From Stutzerimonas nosocomialis (GTDB lineage Bacteria; Pseudomonadota; Gammaproteobacteria; Pseudomonadales; Pseudomonadaceae): a stretch of 64,000 nt of DNA. Below, in pieces: positions 8,746 through 17,938 of the stretch; position 1 is the first letter of the stretch, and every line of letters begins with the position of its first letter. The translations under genes were made by a program, and so were the position numbers. The DNA is taken from the NCBI RefSeq assembly GCF_005876855.1, contig NZ_QLAE01000001.1, forward strand, positions 62,001-126,000. The letters run 5' to 3'. The notes below the pieces were generated by a model that saw only the letters and a program-made list of their open reading frames with translations, did no database searches and was not told the DNA's origin.

Positions 8746-9738
8746 TCATCCATGGGTGCGCCCGAACCAGCGCTGCAGACGGCTGGGGGGTGGGCGACGG
8801 AAAAGATCCAGCAGTTCGGCGACGCTGACCTGTCGCTGCGCCGGTTCGAAAGCCAGGGCGCGGCGCAGCGCCGGCCAGCAATGCGGCGGCAGCCTGGACG
8901 GCCGTTGCAGTTCGCCGTCCAGCGCCATGGCCTTGGCCTGTTTGGCGCTCAGGCGACGGAACGGGTGGCTGCCGCTGGCCAGCTCGAAGAGCAGGCAGCC
9001 CAGCGCGTAGAGGTCGGTGGCTACCGAGAGGTCACCGCCGTCGAGCAGCTCCAGCGCGGCGTAGCGCGGTGTCCATGCCGTGAAACGGTTGCGCGAGAGG
9101 CGGGGCAGGCCGGGCAGCACGCCTTCGAGCGGTTGCCCGAGGCCGTAGTCGAACAGGCGCAGGCCATCGTCGGCGAGCATCACGTTGCTCGGTTTGAGAT
9201 CGCCATGGATCACGCCGCGACTGTGGGAGTAAGCCAGCGCCTCGAGCAGCGGCAGGGCGATGTCGCGCAGCTCGCCCCAGGCGAGGCCGTCGGGGCGCTC
9301 GCTGAGCAACTGGTCGAGGGTCGGCCCCTTGAGCAGTTCGAGGGTGATGAAGGCGCGCTGGCTGGTGGCGTCCACGTCGAAGCCGAACAGCCGCACGACA
9401 TGGCGGTGGCTCAGTCGGGCGGTCAGCGCGAACTCGGTGTAGAGCAGCGCATGGGCGTCGGGGTACTCGGCGAAATCATCGCTCAGGGTCTTGAGCGCGA
9501 CGTAGGGTTCCGGATCGCCGAACTGCTCCCGCAAGAGATCACGCGCCCGGTAGACCGCGCCCATGCCGCCCACGCCCAGCAGGCGCTCGATCAGGTAGCG
9601 CCCGCAAAGTACCTGGGGCAGATCGCCAGCCGCGATGGCGGCGGCAGACGGTACCTGGGGCGTCGGTTCGGCCGCCGTGGCGGCGAAGGCGAAGTAGGTC
9701 AGGTCGGAAGCCGGCCCGGCGCGCAGGGGCTCGTTCAT
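8746..9738 (-). CDS. stk1: T6SS serine/threonine protein kinase Stk1
   Basis: A 330-residue Hanks-type kinase. It has a glycine-rich loop LLGVGGMGAVYRARD (about 53-67), catalytic Lys near 83 in YVALKTL, catalytic loop HGDLKPSN (about 178-185) and a DYG metal-binding motif (about 197-199). The usual HRD is HGD and the usual DFG is DYG, with catalytic Asp, Asn and metal Asp all retained. There is no C-terminal membrane segment or vWA domain, so it is the short Stk1 type of HSI-II clusters rather than PpkA. The ATG at 9738 overlaps the stop of the phosphatase gene by 4 bp (ATGA), which decides the start. It likely works with Stp1 and the FHA protein to set T6SS assembly by phosphorylation. Confidence 0.9.
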   Translation of the reverse strand: MNEPLRAGPASDLTYFAFAATAAEPTPQVPSAAAIAAGDLPQVLCGRYLIERLLGVGGMGAVYRARDLLREQFGDPEPYVALKTLSDDFAEYPDAHALLYTEFALTARLSHRHVVRLFGFDVDATSQRAFITLELLKGPTLDQLLSERPDGLAWGELRDIALPLLEALAYSHSRGVIHGDLKPSNVMLADDGLRLFDYGLGQPLEGVLPGLPRLSRNRFTAWTPRYAALELLDGGDLSVATDLYALGCLLFELASGSHPFRRLSAKQAKAMALDGELQRPSRLPPHCWPALRRALAFEPAQRQVSVAELLDLFRRPPPSRLQRWFGRTHG

Positions 9739-10472
9739 CGGCGTACCACCACGGCACTGAGGTTGTCCCGCGCCGGGCCGTCCAGGGCCTGGTCGAACAG
9801 TCGCTGCAGCGCGAGGCCGGACGACGGCGAATCGAGCGCCGCGCCGAGGGCGTCCGGCGACAGGCTCTGGTAAAGCCCGTCGCTGCACAGCAGGAGGGTA
9901 TCGCCCGGGTAGACGTCGAACTCGAGGATATCCAGCACCAGCTGCTCGCTGGCACCGATGGCGCGGGTCAGGGCGTTGGCCGCGGGATGGCGTGCGGCCT
10001 CCAGCGGGCTGAGGTGCTGTTCGTCGATCAGTTGCTGCAGCAACGAATGGTCGCGCGAGAGCTGATAGAGGCGACCGCCGCGCCAGAGGTAGCAGCGGCT
10101 GTCACCGGCCCAGACGCAGGCGGCGCGTTCGCCTTCCATCAGCAGGGCGACCACGGTGCTGCCGATCACCGGGTCGGGACGGTCCGCAGTGACCGTCAGC
10201 TCCTGCCCGAGCCGGCGGTTGAGGTCGTGCAGGCAGCGGCGCAGGCTGACCAGGCGTTCGGCCAGGCTGCCTTCGGGCAGCTCGGCCAGCTGCTCGACGA
10301 TCAGGCGGCTGGCCAGGGCGCCGTTGTGGTGGCCGCCCATGCCGTCGGCGACGACCCAGAGGCCTTGCTCGGGGAAGTCGAGAAAGGCGTCCTCGTTGCG
10401 CGCGCGGACCTTGCCCCTGTCGGTCCGCGCGGCGCTGCGCCAGCCGTGGGCCAGGCTCGTGGTGCCCGTCAT
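9735..10472 (-). CDS. stp1: PP2C-type serine/threonine phosphatase Stp1
   Basis: A 245-residue PPM/PP2C phosphatase that reverses Stk1 phosphorylation. Metal-binding and catalytic motifs are present in order: RNEDAF near residue 25, VADGMGGHHNG near 41-51, WAGDSRCYLW, LLLCSDGLYQ and ARDNLSAVVV at the C-terminus. All the conserved acidic residues expected for a binuclear metal centre are visible. The ATG at 10472 gives a TGATG overlap with the tssM stop; a GTG one codon earlier is also possible. It overlaps stk1 by 4 bp at its other end, so tssM, stp1 and stk1 are translationally linked, as in HSI-II clusters. Confidence 0.92.
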   Translation of the reverse strand: MTGTTSLAHGWRSAARTDRGKVRARNEDAFLDFPEQGLWVVADGMGGHHNGALASRLIVEQLAELPEGSLAERLVSLRRCLHDLNRRLGQELTVTADRPDPVIGSTVVALLMEGERAACVWAGDSRCYLWRGGRLYQLSRDHSLLQQLIDEQHLSPLEAARHPAANALTRAIGASEQLVLDILEFDVYPGDTLLLCSDGLYQSLSPDALGAALDSPSSGLALQRLFDQALDGPARDNLSAVVVRR

Positions 10473-13400
10473 CACAGGGTCGCCGGCAGCTTGAAGTCGC
10501 GCAGCAGGGCGATGTCGAACGGGTTCGGCGAGCGCTGGCTGTGCAGCAGGTAATTGGCGTGGCGGCCGCCCAGGTTGGCCTTGAGCATCAGCACGTCGCG
10601 TCCGCTGTGGTAGTCGACCTGCATCAGGTCGAGCAGGCGGAACAGCGACCAGGGGCCGGTGTTCTTCTCGATGCCGACGCGGCGTCCGCCCAGCTCTTCG
10701 ACCACCAGGCTGGTACGACCTTCGTCGGCGTCGGCAGGCCAGCTGAAGGCGGTCTGCACGATCGGTCCGTGGCGGTATTCCATCTGTTGGTTGCCGAAGC
10801 GGAAATCGGCACGGCCCAGGCTCGAATCCAGCGAATAGGGTTCGAGCTTGAAGCGGATCTGCGGCTCGTTCGGGTTTTCCGCGAAGAAGCTGCGGCGGAT
10901 CGTCTGCGCATGGCCCATCTGCGCCAGGAACTCGCGCGACAGCGGCAGGCCGCGGCCGTCGACGCGGCGCAGCTGGTACCGGCCGGCGCTGCCGCTGACG
11001 AAGGGCTTGAGGTAGCGGTCGAAGAAGCCGTCGGCGACGCCCTGGGCCTTGAAGAACTCCCGGAAGTCGGCGATCGCCACGTCACTCTCGCTGTGGGCGC
11101 TGAACGGGTAACGCTGGCGCAGCGACCCTCTGTAGAACGCGTACAGCTCGCTCTGGTAGCGCTGGTTAAGGTAGTGGTAGGCGTCGTTGAGGACCAGCGT
11201 CCAGCTGTCTTCGGCGAGCAGGCCGAGCCAGTTGCCGATCGGCTGCGGCAGGCGGGCAGCACTGGCGCGCAGCTGGTTGATCGCATCGCGCTGGCCGCCC
11301 ATGCGTGCCTTGGCCAGTTCGAACGCGGCCTGGTCCGGCGCGCTGGCGTGGGCCAGGCTCGCCAGTTGCAGGTGCAAGGCGTCGATGGCCTGCAGGGTCG
11401 GGGTCAGCTCGGCGCTGGCGCCCGAGTTGTCATCGAGCAGGCGGTGCAGGGGCTCGAAACGCCGCTCCAGGGTCTTGCGCGCGGTGTCCGGCAGGCTTTT
11501 GGCGAGCGCCGCCTGGGCCTGCTCGGCAGCGGCCGAGGCCAGTTTGGCGGCCTTGCCCAGCTTGCCGCTGGCGTCCTTGAGCGTGTCGGCAGCTTCCGCT
11601 GCATTGCCGGCGGCGTCGGCCGCGCCGGCAAAGCGGGTGTTGTCGCGCACTTCGACCAGCAGCTGCAGCAGCGGCGAGTTGGCGGCGCTCAACCCGCTGA
11701 GCAGCACCGCGCCCTGGGCGGCCCCGGCGATAGGCTCCAGCGTCAGTTGCGCGACGGCTTCGCCCCAGTAGTTGGCATAGTCGCGGAAGTACAGCCGCTC
11801 CATCTCGACCATCAGGCGGCCAAGGTCCTTGAGGCTCAGGCTGTCACCCTCGCCCAGCACCCAGTTGTCGCGCAGGATCTCGCGCACCAGGTCGCTGCCC
11901 TGGGCGACGTAGAACTTCTGGTAGCCGTTCTGGGTGTAGAAGCCGGGGATCGCATAGTCGCCGCCGGTGAACAGGGCGCCCTGGGGGCCGAGGCGCTGGC
12001 TGAAGCGATAGTCGGGCAGGCTGCGGGCCTGGTCGCGCAACATGCGGTACACGACGTTGGCCAGCGATTCGCTGCGCAATACCTTGCGCGCTTCGGTCAC
12101 CAGTGGCTCGTTGAGGCGATAGGGCGCGAAATCTTCGCTGAGCAGCCGTTCGAAATGGGTGTTCAGGCCGTTCTGCGCCACGGCGTTGCCGGCATAGCGC
12201 AGCGACCAGTCGGCCGCCAGCCACTCCCGGAGGAAGGCTGTGTCGCGGCGCTCCGCCAGGTTGAGCATGAGGTAGGCGCGCAGGCTGCCGAGCAGGCGTT
12301 CGCGGTCGGTGAGGTTGGCGCGGATCTGAGCTTCGAGCTGGCGGCCGACCCGCGGCAGCAGGTGCTTTTCCAGCTCGCGGCGGTAGGCCTGATGAACCGT
12401 CGGGTCGACCTCCTCGCCCTGATAGAGACCGGCGCGGTGCAGATAGGTGACCTCGCCCTTGGCCGGGAATACCCGGGTGGCCGCGTAGCTGGTATCCAGC
12501 GCCTTGAGCGTGCGCAGCGCATCGTCCTGAGCGGTGATGCTCTGGTTCTCGCGTCCGAGCTGGTCGGCGAGGTTGCGCAGCTGTTCGAGTCGCTGGTGGT
12601 TGCCGGAAAAGCCGGTAGCCCAGAGCACGCCGAACAGGGCCAGGCAGGCGAAGCTCGCGGCATACAGGGCGCGCTGGCCCCAGTCGATCCGGCGTTCTTC
12701 CTTCTGGTCCAGTCCGGCGAGGTCGGCCTCGGGGAAGATGACCCGGCTCAGCAGGTGATTGATGAAGCGCGACCGGCCACTGCGGAAGGTCGGCAGCGCG
12801 CTGCTCGACAGGCCCAGGTTGCGACCGATGCCGCTGGTCAGCGGGTCCAGCGCGTCCTGCAGTTGCGGCGCGCTGGTCAGGTAGAAGCCGCGCAGCTGGC
12901 TGGCGCGCTGGTAGCGGTTGCCGGAGAACGCCAGCTCGATGAACAGGCACAGACGCTCGCCGATCTGGCCGAGCTGGTGGGGGAAGTCGAGGATGCGGCC
13001 GCGGCGCTGGGTGTCGCGCTCCTGGTGCATGCGCAGGATCACCTGGCTGTTGAGCCGGCGCAGCAGTTCCTCGAACTCGCCACGGACCACGTTGACATCG
13101 GTGCCGTCCTGCTCCTTGCGGAAGCTCGCGCCGAGTACCTGGTCGCTCTCTTCGCGGGACAGCTGATCGAAGAACTCTTCGAAGCCGAGCACCTTGTCGG
13201 CCTTGCTCAGCACCAGGTAGACCGGCACGTCGGCGCCCAGGCGCTGGTGGATCTCATGCAGGCGCTGGCGACTCTGGCGCGCCAGCGTCTCGAGTTCCAG
13301 TTCGCTCGATTGCAGCAGGTGCTCGACCGGGATATTGACCAGCACGCCATTGAGCGGGCGCGCGCGGCGGCGACGCAGCAGGCCGAGCAGCGTGTCCCAG

Positions 13401-14011
13401 GCCTTGCCGTCGACGGAGGCGTCGGGCTGGGTCAGGTAGCGGCCGGCGGTATCGATCAGCACCGCATGATCGGCGAAGTACCAGTCGGCGTAGCGGGTAC
13501 CGGAGACGTCCTTGGTCAGGCGCTGGTTTTCGCCGCGGTTGAGGGGGAAATCCAGCCCGGAGAAGTCCAGCAGCGAGGTCTTGCCGCTGCCCTGGGGGCC
13601 GAGCAACAGGTACCAGGGCAGCTCGTTGCGCCATTTCTCGCTGCGCCCGCGGTACAGGCTCGAACTCTTGAGGGTGCGCATGGCGTCCCGGTAGCGATCA
13701 CGCAGGACGCTCTGCTCCTCGGTGATCAGACCCTCGCGGCGCAGGCGCTCCTGCGCCTCTTCATCGCTGGCCTCGGCCTGTTGCCTGCGGGTGCTGCGCC
13801 AGCTGGCGAAGACGATGAACAGGCCCCAGGCCAGGCACAGGGCGGCGATGGTCAGCAGGCGGCTGGTCGAGGATTCCCAGAACTTGTAGTCGTTCACCGC
13901 CAGCAGCGGACCGACGAACCACACCAGCAGGGCCAGCATCAGCAGGACACACAGGCTCCATACCCAGGTCTTGCGGAAAAACGCGGCAAGCTTGCCGAAA
14001 AAAACCTTCAT
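10472..14011 (-). CDS. tssM: T6SS inner-membrane protein TssM (IcmF)
   Basis: A 1179-residue IcmF-family protein, usual length for the family. Two N-terminal transmembrane segments lie at about 19-38 and 52-70, followed by a cytoplasmic NTPase-like domain with Walker A GPQGSGKT (about 138-145). A third membrane segment (ALYAASFACLALFGVLWATG, near 445-465) leads to the large periplasmic part that contacts TssJ. A central Ala-rich region (about 795-850, AADAAGNAAEAADTL and following) is probably helical. The C-terminal domain ends FDIALLRDFKLPATL. The gene sits 15 bp after tssL and overlaps stp1. With TssL and TssJ it forms the trans-envelope complex. The intact Walker A suggests an ATP-binding TssM. 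Confidence 0.95.
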   Translation of the reverse strand: MKVFFGKLAAFFRKTWVWSLCVLLMLALLVWFVGPLLAVNDYKFWESSTSRLLTIAALCLAWGLFIVFASWRSTRRQQAEASDEEAQERLRREGLITEEQSVLRDRYRDAMRTLKSSSLYRGRSEKWRNELPWYLLLGPQGSGKTSLLDFSGLDFPLNRGENQRLTKDVSGTRYADWYFADHAVLIDTAGRYLTQPDASVDGKAWDTLLGLLRRRRARPLNGVLVNIPVEHLLQSSELELETLARQSRQRLHEIHQRLGADVPVYLVLSKADKVLGFEEFFDQLSREESDQVLGASFRKEQDGTDVNVVRGEFEELLRRLNSQVILRMHQERDTQRRGRILDFPHQLGQIGERLCLFIELAFSGNRYQRASQLRGFYLTSAPQLQDALDPLTSGIGRNLGLSSSALPTFRSGRSRFINHLLSRVIFPEADLAGLDQKEERRIDWGQRALYAASFACLALFGVLWATGFSGNHQRLEQLRNLADQLGRENQSITAQDDALRTLKALDTSYAATRVFPAKGEVTYLHRAGLYQGEEVDPTVHQAYRRELEKHLLPRVGRQLEAQIRANLTDRERLLGSLRAYLMLNLAERRDTAFLREWLAADWSLRYAGNAVAQNGLNTHFERLLSEDFAPYRLNEPLVTEARKVLRSESLANVVYRMLRDQARSLPDYRFSQRLGPQGALFTGGDYAIPGFYTQNGYQKFYVAQGSDLVREILRDNWVLGEGDSLSLKDLGRLMVEMERLYFRDYANYWGEAVAQLTLEPIAGAAQGAVLLSGLSAANSPLLQLLVEVRDNTRFAGAADAAGNAAEAADTLKDASGKLGKAAKLASAAAEQAQAALAKSLPDTARKTLERRFEPLHRLLDDNSGASAELTPTLQAIDALHLQLASLAHASAPDQAAFELAKARMGGQRDAINQLRASAARLPQPIGNWLGLLAEDSWTLVLNDAYHYLNQRYQSELYAFYRGSLRQRYPFSAHSESDVAIADFREFFKAQGVADGFFDRYLKPFVSGSAGRYQLRRVDGRGLPLSREFLAQMGHAQTIRRSFFAENPNEPQIRFKLEPYSLDSSLGRADFRFGNQQMEYRHGPIVQTAFSWPADADEGRTSLVVEELGGRRVGIEKNTGPWSLFRLLDLMQVDYHSGRDVLMLKANLGGRHANYLLHSQRSPNPFDIALLRDFKLPATL

Positions 14012-14026
14012 GGCATTACGTCCTTG

Positions 14027-14899
14027 TTACGACTGAGGCTCGACCTGAACGGTCGGATCGACGGGTTGGTACGGCTGCAGCACGGTGTCGCGCTGCTCGC
14101 CCAGTACCCAGGCGAAGCCTGTGTACAACATGCCGAGGCAGATCAGGGTGAACAGCGCGACCATCCACCAGGGCACGATGCGCACCAGGCGTCTTCGGGT
14201 GTCGCGCAGGCCCTGCCAGTGCGGCGAGACTTCGCGCGGCACGTCGCCGCGCAGCTGGCGGATCTGCCGGTAGAGGCTGTCGCGTACCGCTTCGAGTTCG
14301 AGCATGCCGCGCGGCATCACCCGGTACTTGCCCTCGAAACCCAGCGACAGGCACAGGTACATCAGCTCCAGCATCGGCAGGTGCTTGACCGGGTTGCGCG
14401 AGAGACGCTCGAGCAGCTGGAAGAACTTCTCGCCGCCGAAGGTCTCGTTGTGGAAGGAAGACAACAGGCTCATCTGCGACCACTCGCTCTCGTTGCCCCA
14501 GGGGGTGGTCACCACCGCTTCGTCGATCACGGTGCACAGCACGTAGCGCGCGGCCATCACCTGGCTGCTCTCGGCGCCGTCGTGCAGGGCGCGGTGTTCG
14601 AACAGCTTCAGCTCGCCCGACAGGCGCTGGTTCAGCGCGTGCAGGTCCTCGCCTTCGAAGCTGTGCTTGAGCCGCACCACTTCGGACAGCAGCGTGGAGG
14701 CCGCCGCGACCAGCGGGTTGAGGCTGATGTTGAAGCTTTCCGCCGGACGCAGGCGCGCGGCATAGATCATCCGCTCCTCGAGCTGCTCGAACCGGGGTGC
14801 GGCGTTGAAATCGGTCAGCGGGCTCTGTGCCGGGGCCTCGCCGTGGCGATTGAGGATGACCGTCTTGTCGTCCTGTCCGTAGTCCATTTCTCTGATCAT
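14027..14899 (-). CDS. tssL: T6SS inner-membrane protein TssL (DotU)
   Basis: A 290-residue DotU-family protein. The cytoplasmic alpha-helical domain contains the typical AARYVLCTVIDEAVVTTPWG and SLLSSFHNETFGGEKFF segments. A single C-terminal transmembrane helix is present (about 242-262, WWMVALFTLICLGMLYTGFAW), with a short periplasmic tail and no peptidoglycan-binding OmpA domain. The protein connects the baseplate (via TssK) to TssM. The start lies 5 bp after the tssK stop. Confidence 0.95.
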   Translation of the reverse strand: MIREMDYGQDDKTVILNRHGEAPAQSPLTDFNAAPRFEQLEERMIYAARLRPAESFNISLNPLVAAASTLLSEVVRLKHSFEGEDLHALNQRLSGELKLFEHRALHDGAESSQVMAARYVLCTVIDEAVVTTPWGNESEWSQMSLLSSFHNETFGGEKFFQLLERLSRNPVKHLPMLELMYLCLSLGFEGKYRVMPRGMLELEAVRDSLYRQIRQLRGDVPREVSPHWQGLRDTRRRLVRIVPWWMVALFTLICLGMLYTGFAWVLGEQRDTVLQPYQPVDPTVQVEPQS

Positions 14900-14904
14900 G
14901 TCGG

Positions 14905-16236
14905 TCAGTTCCTGATCGCCCAGAATTTCAGCTCAAGCCCGGTGAATTCGCCGGACACGTGGAAGGCGAAGCCGCCGGAGCGCTCCAGCTGCGCCAGTTC
15001 CTCGGAGTTGAGCTCCAAGGCGAAATAGGTCTTGCCGGAGTGGAACGGGATCTGCCGCGGCGCTACCGGCAGCGGTTTGACCTTGATCCCCGGCAGGTGC
15101 AGGTTGACCAGCTGACGGATGCGTTCCACCGGGCCGACCTTCAGATGGGCCGGCAGGCGCTGGCGCAGTTCTTCGGAGTCGCACTGGGCGCTGGCGGCCA
15201 GCACGAACGAGGCGCTGCCGAGCAGCTTGTGGTCATGCAGCGGCGAGACCTGGATGCCGTACTGACGTTGCTGCAGCAGCAGCTCGACGGCGTGTTGCTC
15301 GAGCACCATCGACAGCACCTGGCGGATCGCATCCATCAGCTTGCGAAACGACAATCCCTGGTCGTTGTGCAGGTAGCGACCCTCCAGGCGGGGACGCTTG
15401 GTCTCGCTGGAGAAGGTCGCCAGTTCGCCGAGCAGGCCCAGCAGCTCACGGTAGATCTGTTCCGGATGGACGCGGTCGATGCCCAGGTAGTGGCGCAGCA
15501 CCGGCTCGTAGCGATTGATCAGCTGCAGCATCATGAAGTCGCCGACCTCGGCGCCACCCACCTTGCCGGTGGCGCGAATCCGTTCGGCGAGGATGTCTCC
15601 GCGATGGCCGAGCATGCTGATCACTTCCTTGAGGCAGGACAGCAGGTAGCTGGAGGCCTGGAAGTCGATGAAGGTAGGGATGTACTCGGGATCGAGGCTG
15701 ATCACGCCGTCGGGCGTGGTGTCGAGGATGTCGCAGAGCTTGAGCTTCACATAGGCCTGGTCGGCCTGCTGCTCGCCGAGCAACAGGCGAAAGTCCGGTC
15801 GGCCGGTGCTGACCTGGCTGCTGCTGCTGTCACCGGCATTGGAGTCGGCGACTTCCTCGTCGAAGGCGGTGTAGCGCGCCAGCACGTCCTTCTGCTCCGG
15901 GCGACGGCTCTCGATGTGGTTGCCGGTCACCAGCGGCAACGCGAGGTAGACCGGGGTGTTGCCGGTGTTGGGCGGCACGTCCAGGGCCAGCGGTTCACGC
16001 TCGGCGCCGATCTCGAACAGGCTGCCGTCGGGAAGAATCCCGCTGGCCTGGCTCAGCACCAGCTTGCCCATGTTGAGGAACTGGCGGTCGATCTCCAGCC
16101 CGAAGAAGCCCCAGGCATAGTGGCCGAGCTTCTGGGTGCGCAGCTTGAGCTGCGAGTCGTAGTAACGGTCGCTCTGCTGGAAATGCTGCGGACGCAGCAA
16201 CATGCCTTCCTGCCAGATCACCTTGTTCATGCTCAT
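14905..16236 (-). CDS. tssK: T6SS baseplate protein TssK
   Basis: A 443-residue TssK protein, the trimeric baseplate subunit that attaches the sheath baseplate to the TssL/TssM membrane complex. The N-terminal MSMNKVIWQEGMLLRPQHFQ is the characteristic opening of the family (W-x-EGMxLxPQHFQ). The length is that expected for the family. It starts 3 bp after the tssJ stop and is followed 5 bp later by tssL, the common tssJKLM order. Confidence 0.96.
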   Translation of the reverse strand: MSMNKVIWQEGMLLRPQHFQQSDRYYDSQLKLRTQKLGHYAWGFFGLEIDRQFLNMGKLVLSQASGILPDGSLFEIGAEREPLALDVPPNTGNTPVYLALPLVTGNHIESRRPEQKDVLARYTAFDEEVADSNAGDSSSSQVSTGRPDFRLLLGEQQADQAYVKLKLCDILDTTPDGVISLDPEYIPTFIDFQASSYLLSCLKEVISMLGHRGDILAERIRATGKVGGAEVGDFMMLQLINRYEPVLRHYLGIDRVHPEQIYRELLGLLGELATFSSETKRPRLEGRYLHNDQGLSFRKLMDAIRQVLSMVLEQHAVELLLQQRQYGIQVSPLHDHKLLGSASFVLAASAQCDSEELRQRLPAHLKVGPVERIRQLVNLHLPGIKVKPLPVAPRQIPFHSGKTYFALELNSEELAQLERSGGFAFHVSGEFTGLELKFWAIRN

Positions 16237-16239
16237 GGC

Positions 16240-16728
16240 TCAATTCCCCTTCGCGAGCGGGTCGACGGACTGGATGCCGCGCTCGTCGAGACTCAGCTCG
16301 ATACGGTTCTGCGCCCGGTGCTGCAGGGGTACGACGAAACGCCAGTTGGACTCCGGCAGGTCCCGGTAGGCGGCCAGCACGCCCACGTAGCGGCTGCCGT
16401 CCTGGACGAAGAGCTTGAGGTCGCGCTGCTCGCCGGGGCGCAGTTCCAGTTCCTCCTGGACCACCATGTCCGGCGACAGGGCTTCCTTGGGTCGCTGATA
16501 GAGCGAGAAGAAGTCGGCGTTCTCGAAGGCCACCGGGTGCTTGAGCTCGATCAGGCGAATCACGATGGGGGAGGGGCGACCGTTCAGGTCGGGGTTGAGC
16601 CGGTCGCTGCCCTGCAGCGACAGGTCGAGTTTGGTCAGCTCGGAATTGGGCGAGAGCGCCGAGCAGCCGCCGAGTGTGGCCAGCGCAGCGAAGACGGCCG
16701 CCGGAAAAAAGCGAGACATGGACATCAT
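16240..16728 (-). CDS. tssJ: T6SS outer-membrane lipoprotein TssJ
   Basis: A 162-residue lipoprotein with signal peptide and lipobox (LGGC, Cys near 22), followed by a transthyretin-like domain (IVIRLIELKHPVAFENADFFSLY). TssJ anchors the T6SS trans-envelope complex in the outer membrane through its acyl chains and binds the periplasmic part of TssM. The first ATG overlaps the fha stop by 4 bp (ATGA). A third in-frame ATG at 16719, 9 nt after AAGG, would give a cleaner signal peptide (MSRFFPAAVF) and may be the real start. Confidence 0.93.
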   Translation of the reverse strand: MMSMSRFFPAAVFAALATLGGCSALSPNSELTKLDLSLQGSDRLNPDLNGRPSPIVIRLIELKHPVAFENADFFSLYQRPKEALSPDMVVQEELELRPGEQRDLKLFVQDGSRYVGVLAAYRDLPESNWRFVVPLQHRAQNRIELSLDERGIQSVDPLAKGN

Positions 16729-17918
16729 CCTTGAAGGTCGGTGTTGAGGGTGGCGATCAGGCGTACCTGCTCCTCGTAAGCCTGGGCGAAGTCTCGGGCG
16801 AACAGCCGCTCGCTCCAGTCGTCGTCGCGCTGCATGGCCAGATGCATTCGGCGATAGGCGCGCCAGCGGCCACCGGATGTGGCTATCAGCGGTTTGTTGT
16901 CGCGTTCGAAACGCAGGGCCAGCTGGTCCGGCGAGAGTTGCTCGAGCATGCCCTTGAGGGCCGCGCGGCTGGCGGCCAGCATCGCCACCTGGTGCGCCTG
17001 CAGATCGCGAAAGGCGCGGCCGACGGCCTGTTCGGCGGGCAACTGACCGGGCTTGCCGCCGCGCAGCAGAAGCGTCAGCGCTTCGCCACTGTCGATGCTG
17101 TGCTTGAGCGGGTTGTTGCCGGCGCTCTGTACGGTGGTCAGCGACAGGCGCATCTCGTTCTTCAGCTCGCCCCGGGTGCGCAGCGCCTGCTGCAGCCCGC
17201 CAACGCTCTGCCTGAGCAGGCTGGCGGCCTTCAGCGCCAGCGCCTGGCGGGCCTCTTCATCCAGCTCGTCCAGGTCGACGCCCAGCGCCTCGCCGAAGCG
17301 CGTCCAGAAATCAGGCGGCAGGCGCTCGGGCTCGGGCGCGGCCTTGGGTTGGGCGGCCGGCCTGGGCATGACCAGCTCGGGTACCTGCAGGTTCTCCTCA
17401 TCGATCTGGGCATAGTCGCGCTGCTGGGCCTGCACCCGCGACGGCGCCAGCACGGCGGTCAGGTCGTCCACTTCGGCATAGACGCGCTCCTGCTGGTCCA
17501 GCGCGGTCAGTGGATCGAGGTCGAGAAACGCATCGTCGGGGATGATGCTGCCGGCCGGCTGCGGACGCCCGATATCCCCTTCGAACGACGCCGGGTCCTG
17601 GATCAGCCGAGCGCGAATTTCGAAATCACCCAGGCAGTAGACGCTGCCGTGCTCGATGCGCTGAGCCCGGCCCTTGTCCAGGCTGGCGCCGGTGTCCTTG
17701 AGCTGGATGCCGTTGCTGCTGGTGTCGGTGAGGAAGAATGCGCCGTCCCGGTAACTCACTTCGGCGTGGCGGCTGGACAACACGCGCTTGCGGTCCGGGA
17801 TGACCCAGTCGCAATCTTCGGCCCGGCCAATGATGCCGCCGGCCTGCTTGAAGGTTTTCGTCGTCAACAACCCAGGCACGAACTGCTGTGCGCTGACCAC
17901 ATCGAAGACCAACTCCAT
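16725..17918 (-). CDS. tagH: T6SS FHA-domain protein (Fha/TagH)
   Basis: A 397-residue protein with an N-terminal forkhead-associated domain (about 5-105). The phosphothreonine-binding features are visible: GIIGRAEDCDWVIPD, SSRHAEVSY and DTSSNGIQLKD. The C-terminal half matches the TagH/ImpI C-terminal domain found in T6SS Fha proteins (RFGEALGVDLDELDEEARQA). Fha is the expected phospho-threonine-binding scaffold for the Stk1/Stp1 switch encoded at the end of the same gene run. It starts 20 bp after the small lipoprotein gene with CAGGAG upstream of the ATG, and overlaps tssJ. Confidence 0.93.
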   Translation of the reverse strand: MELVFDVVSAQQFVPGLLTTKTFKQAGGIIGRAEDCDWVIPDRKRVLSSRHAEVSYRDGAFFLTDTSSNGIQLKDTGASLDKGRAQRIEHGSVYCLGDFEIRARLIQDPASFEGDIGRPQPAGSIIPDDAFLDLDPLTALDQQERVYAEVDDLTAVLAPSRVQAQQRDYAQIDEENLQVPELVMPRPAAQPKAAPEPERLPPDFWTRFGEALGVDLDELDEEARQALALKAASLLRQSVGGLQQALRTRGELKNEMRLSLTTVQSAGNNPLKHSIDSGEALTLLLRGGKPGQLPAEQAVGRAFRDLQAHQVAMLAASRAALKGMLEQLSPDQLALRFERDNKPLIATSGGRWRAYRRMHLAMQRDDDWSERLFARDFAQAYEEQVRLIATLNTDLQG

Positions 17919-17938
17919 GGTGATACTACTCCTGGCGG

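Noticed and set aside
10541-15028. Very long plus-strand open frame (about 1495 codons) opposite tssM and tssL
   Set aside because: It is antisense to two clear T6SS genes. Its composition (Gln/Ala/Val/Glu/Leu-rich, no motif) is what GC-rich codon bias gives on the opposite strand.
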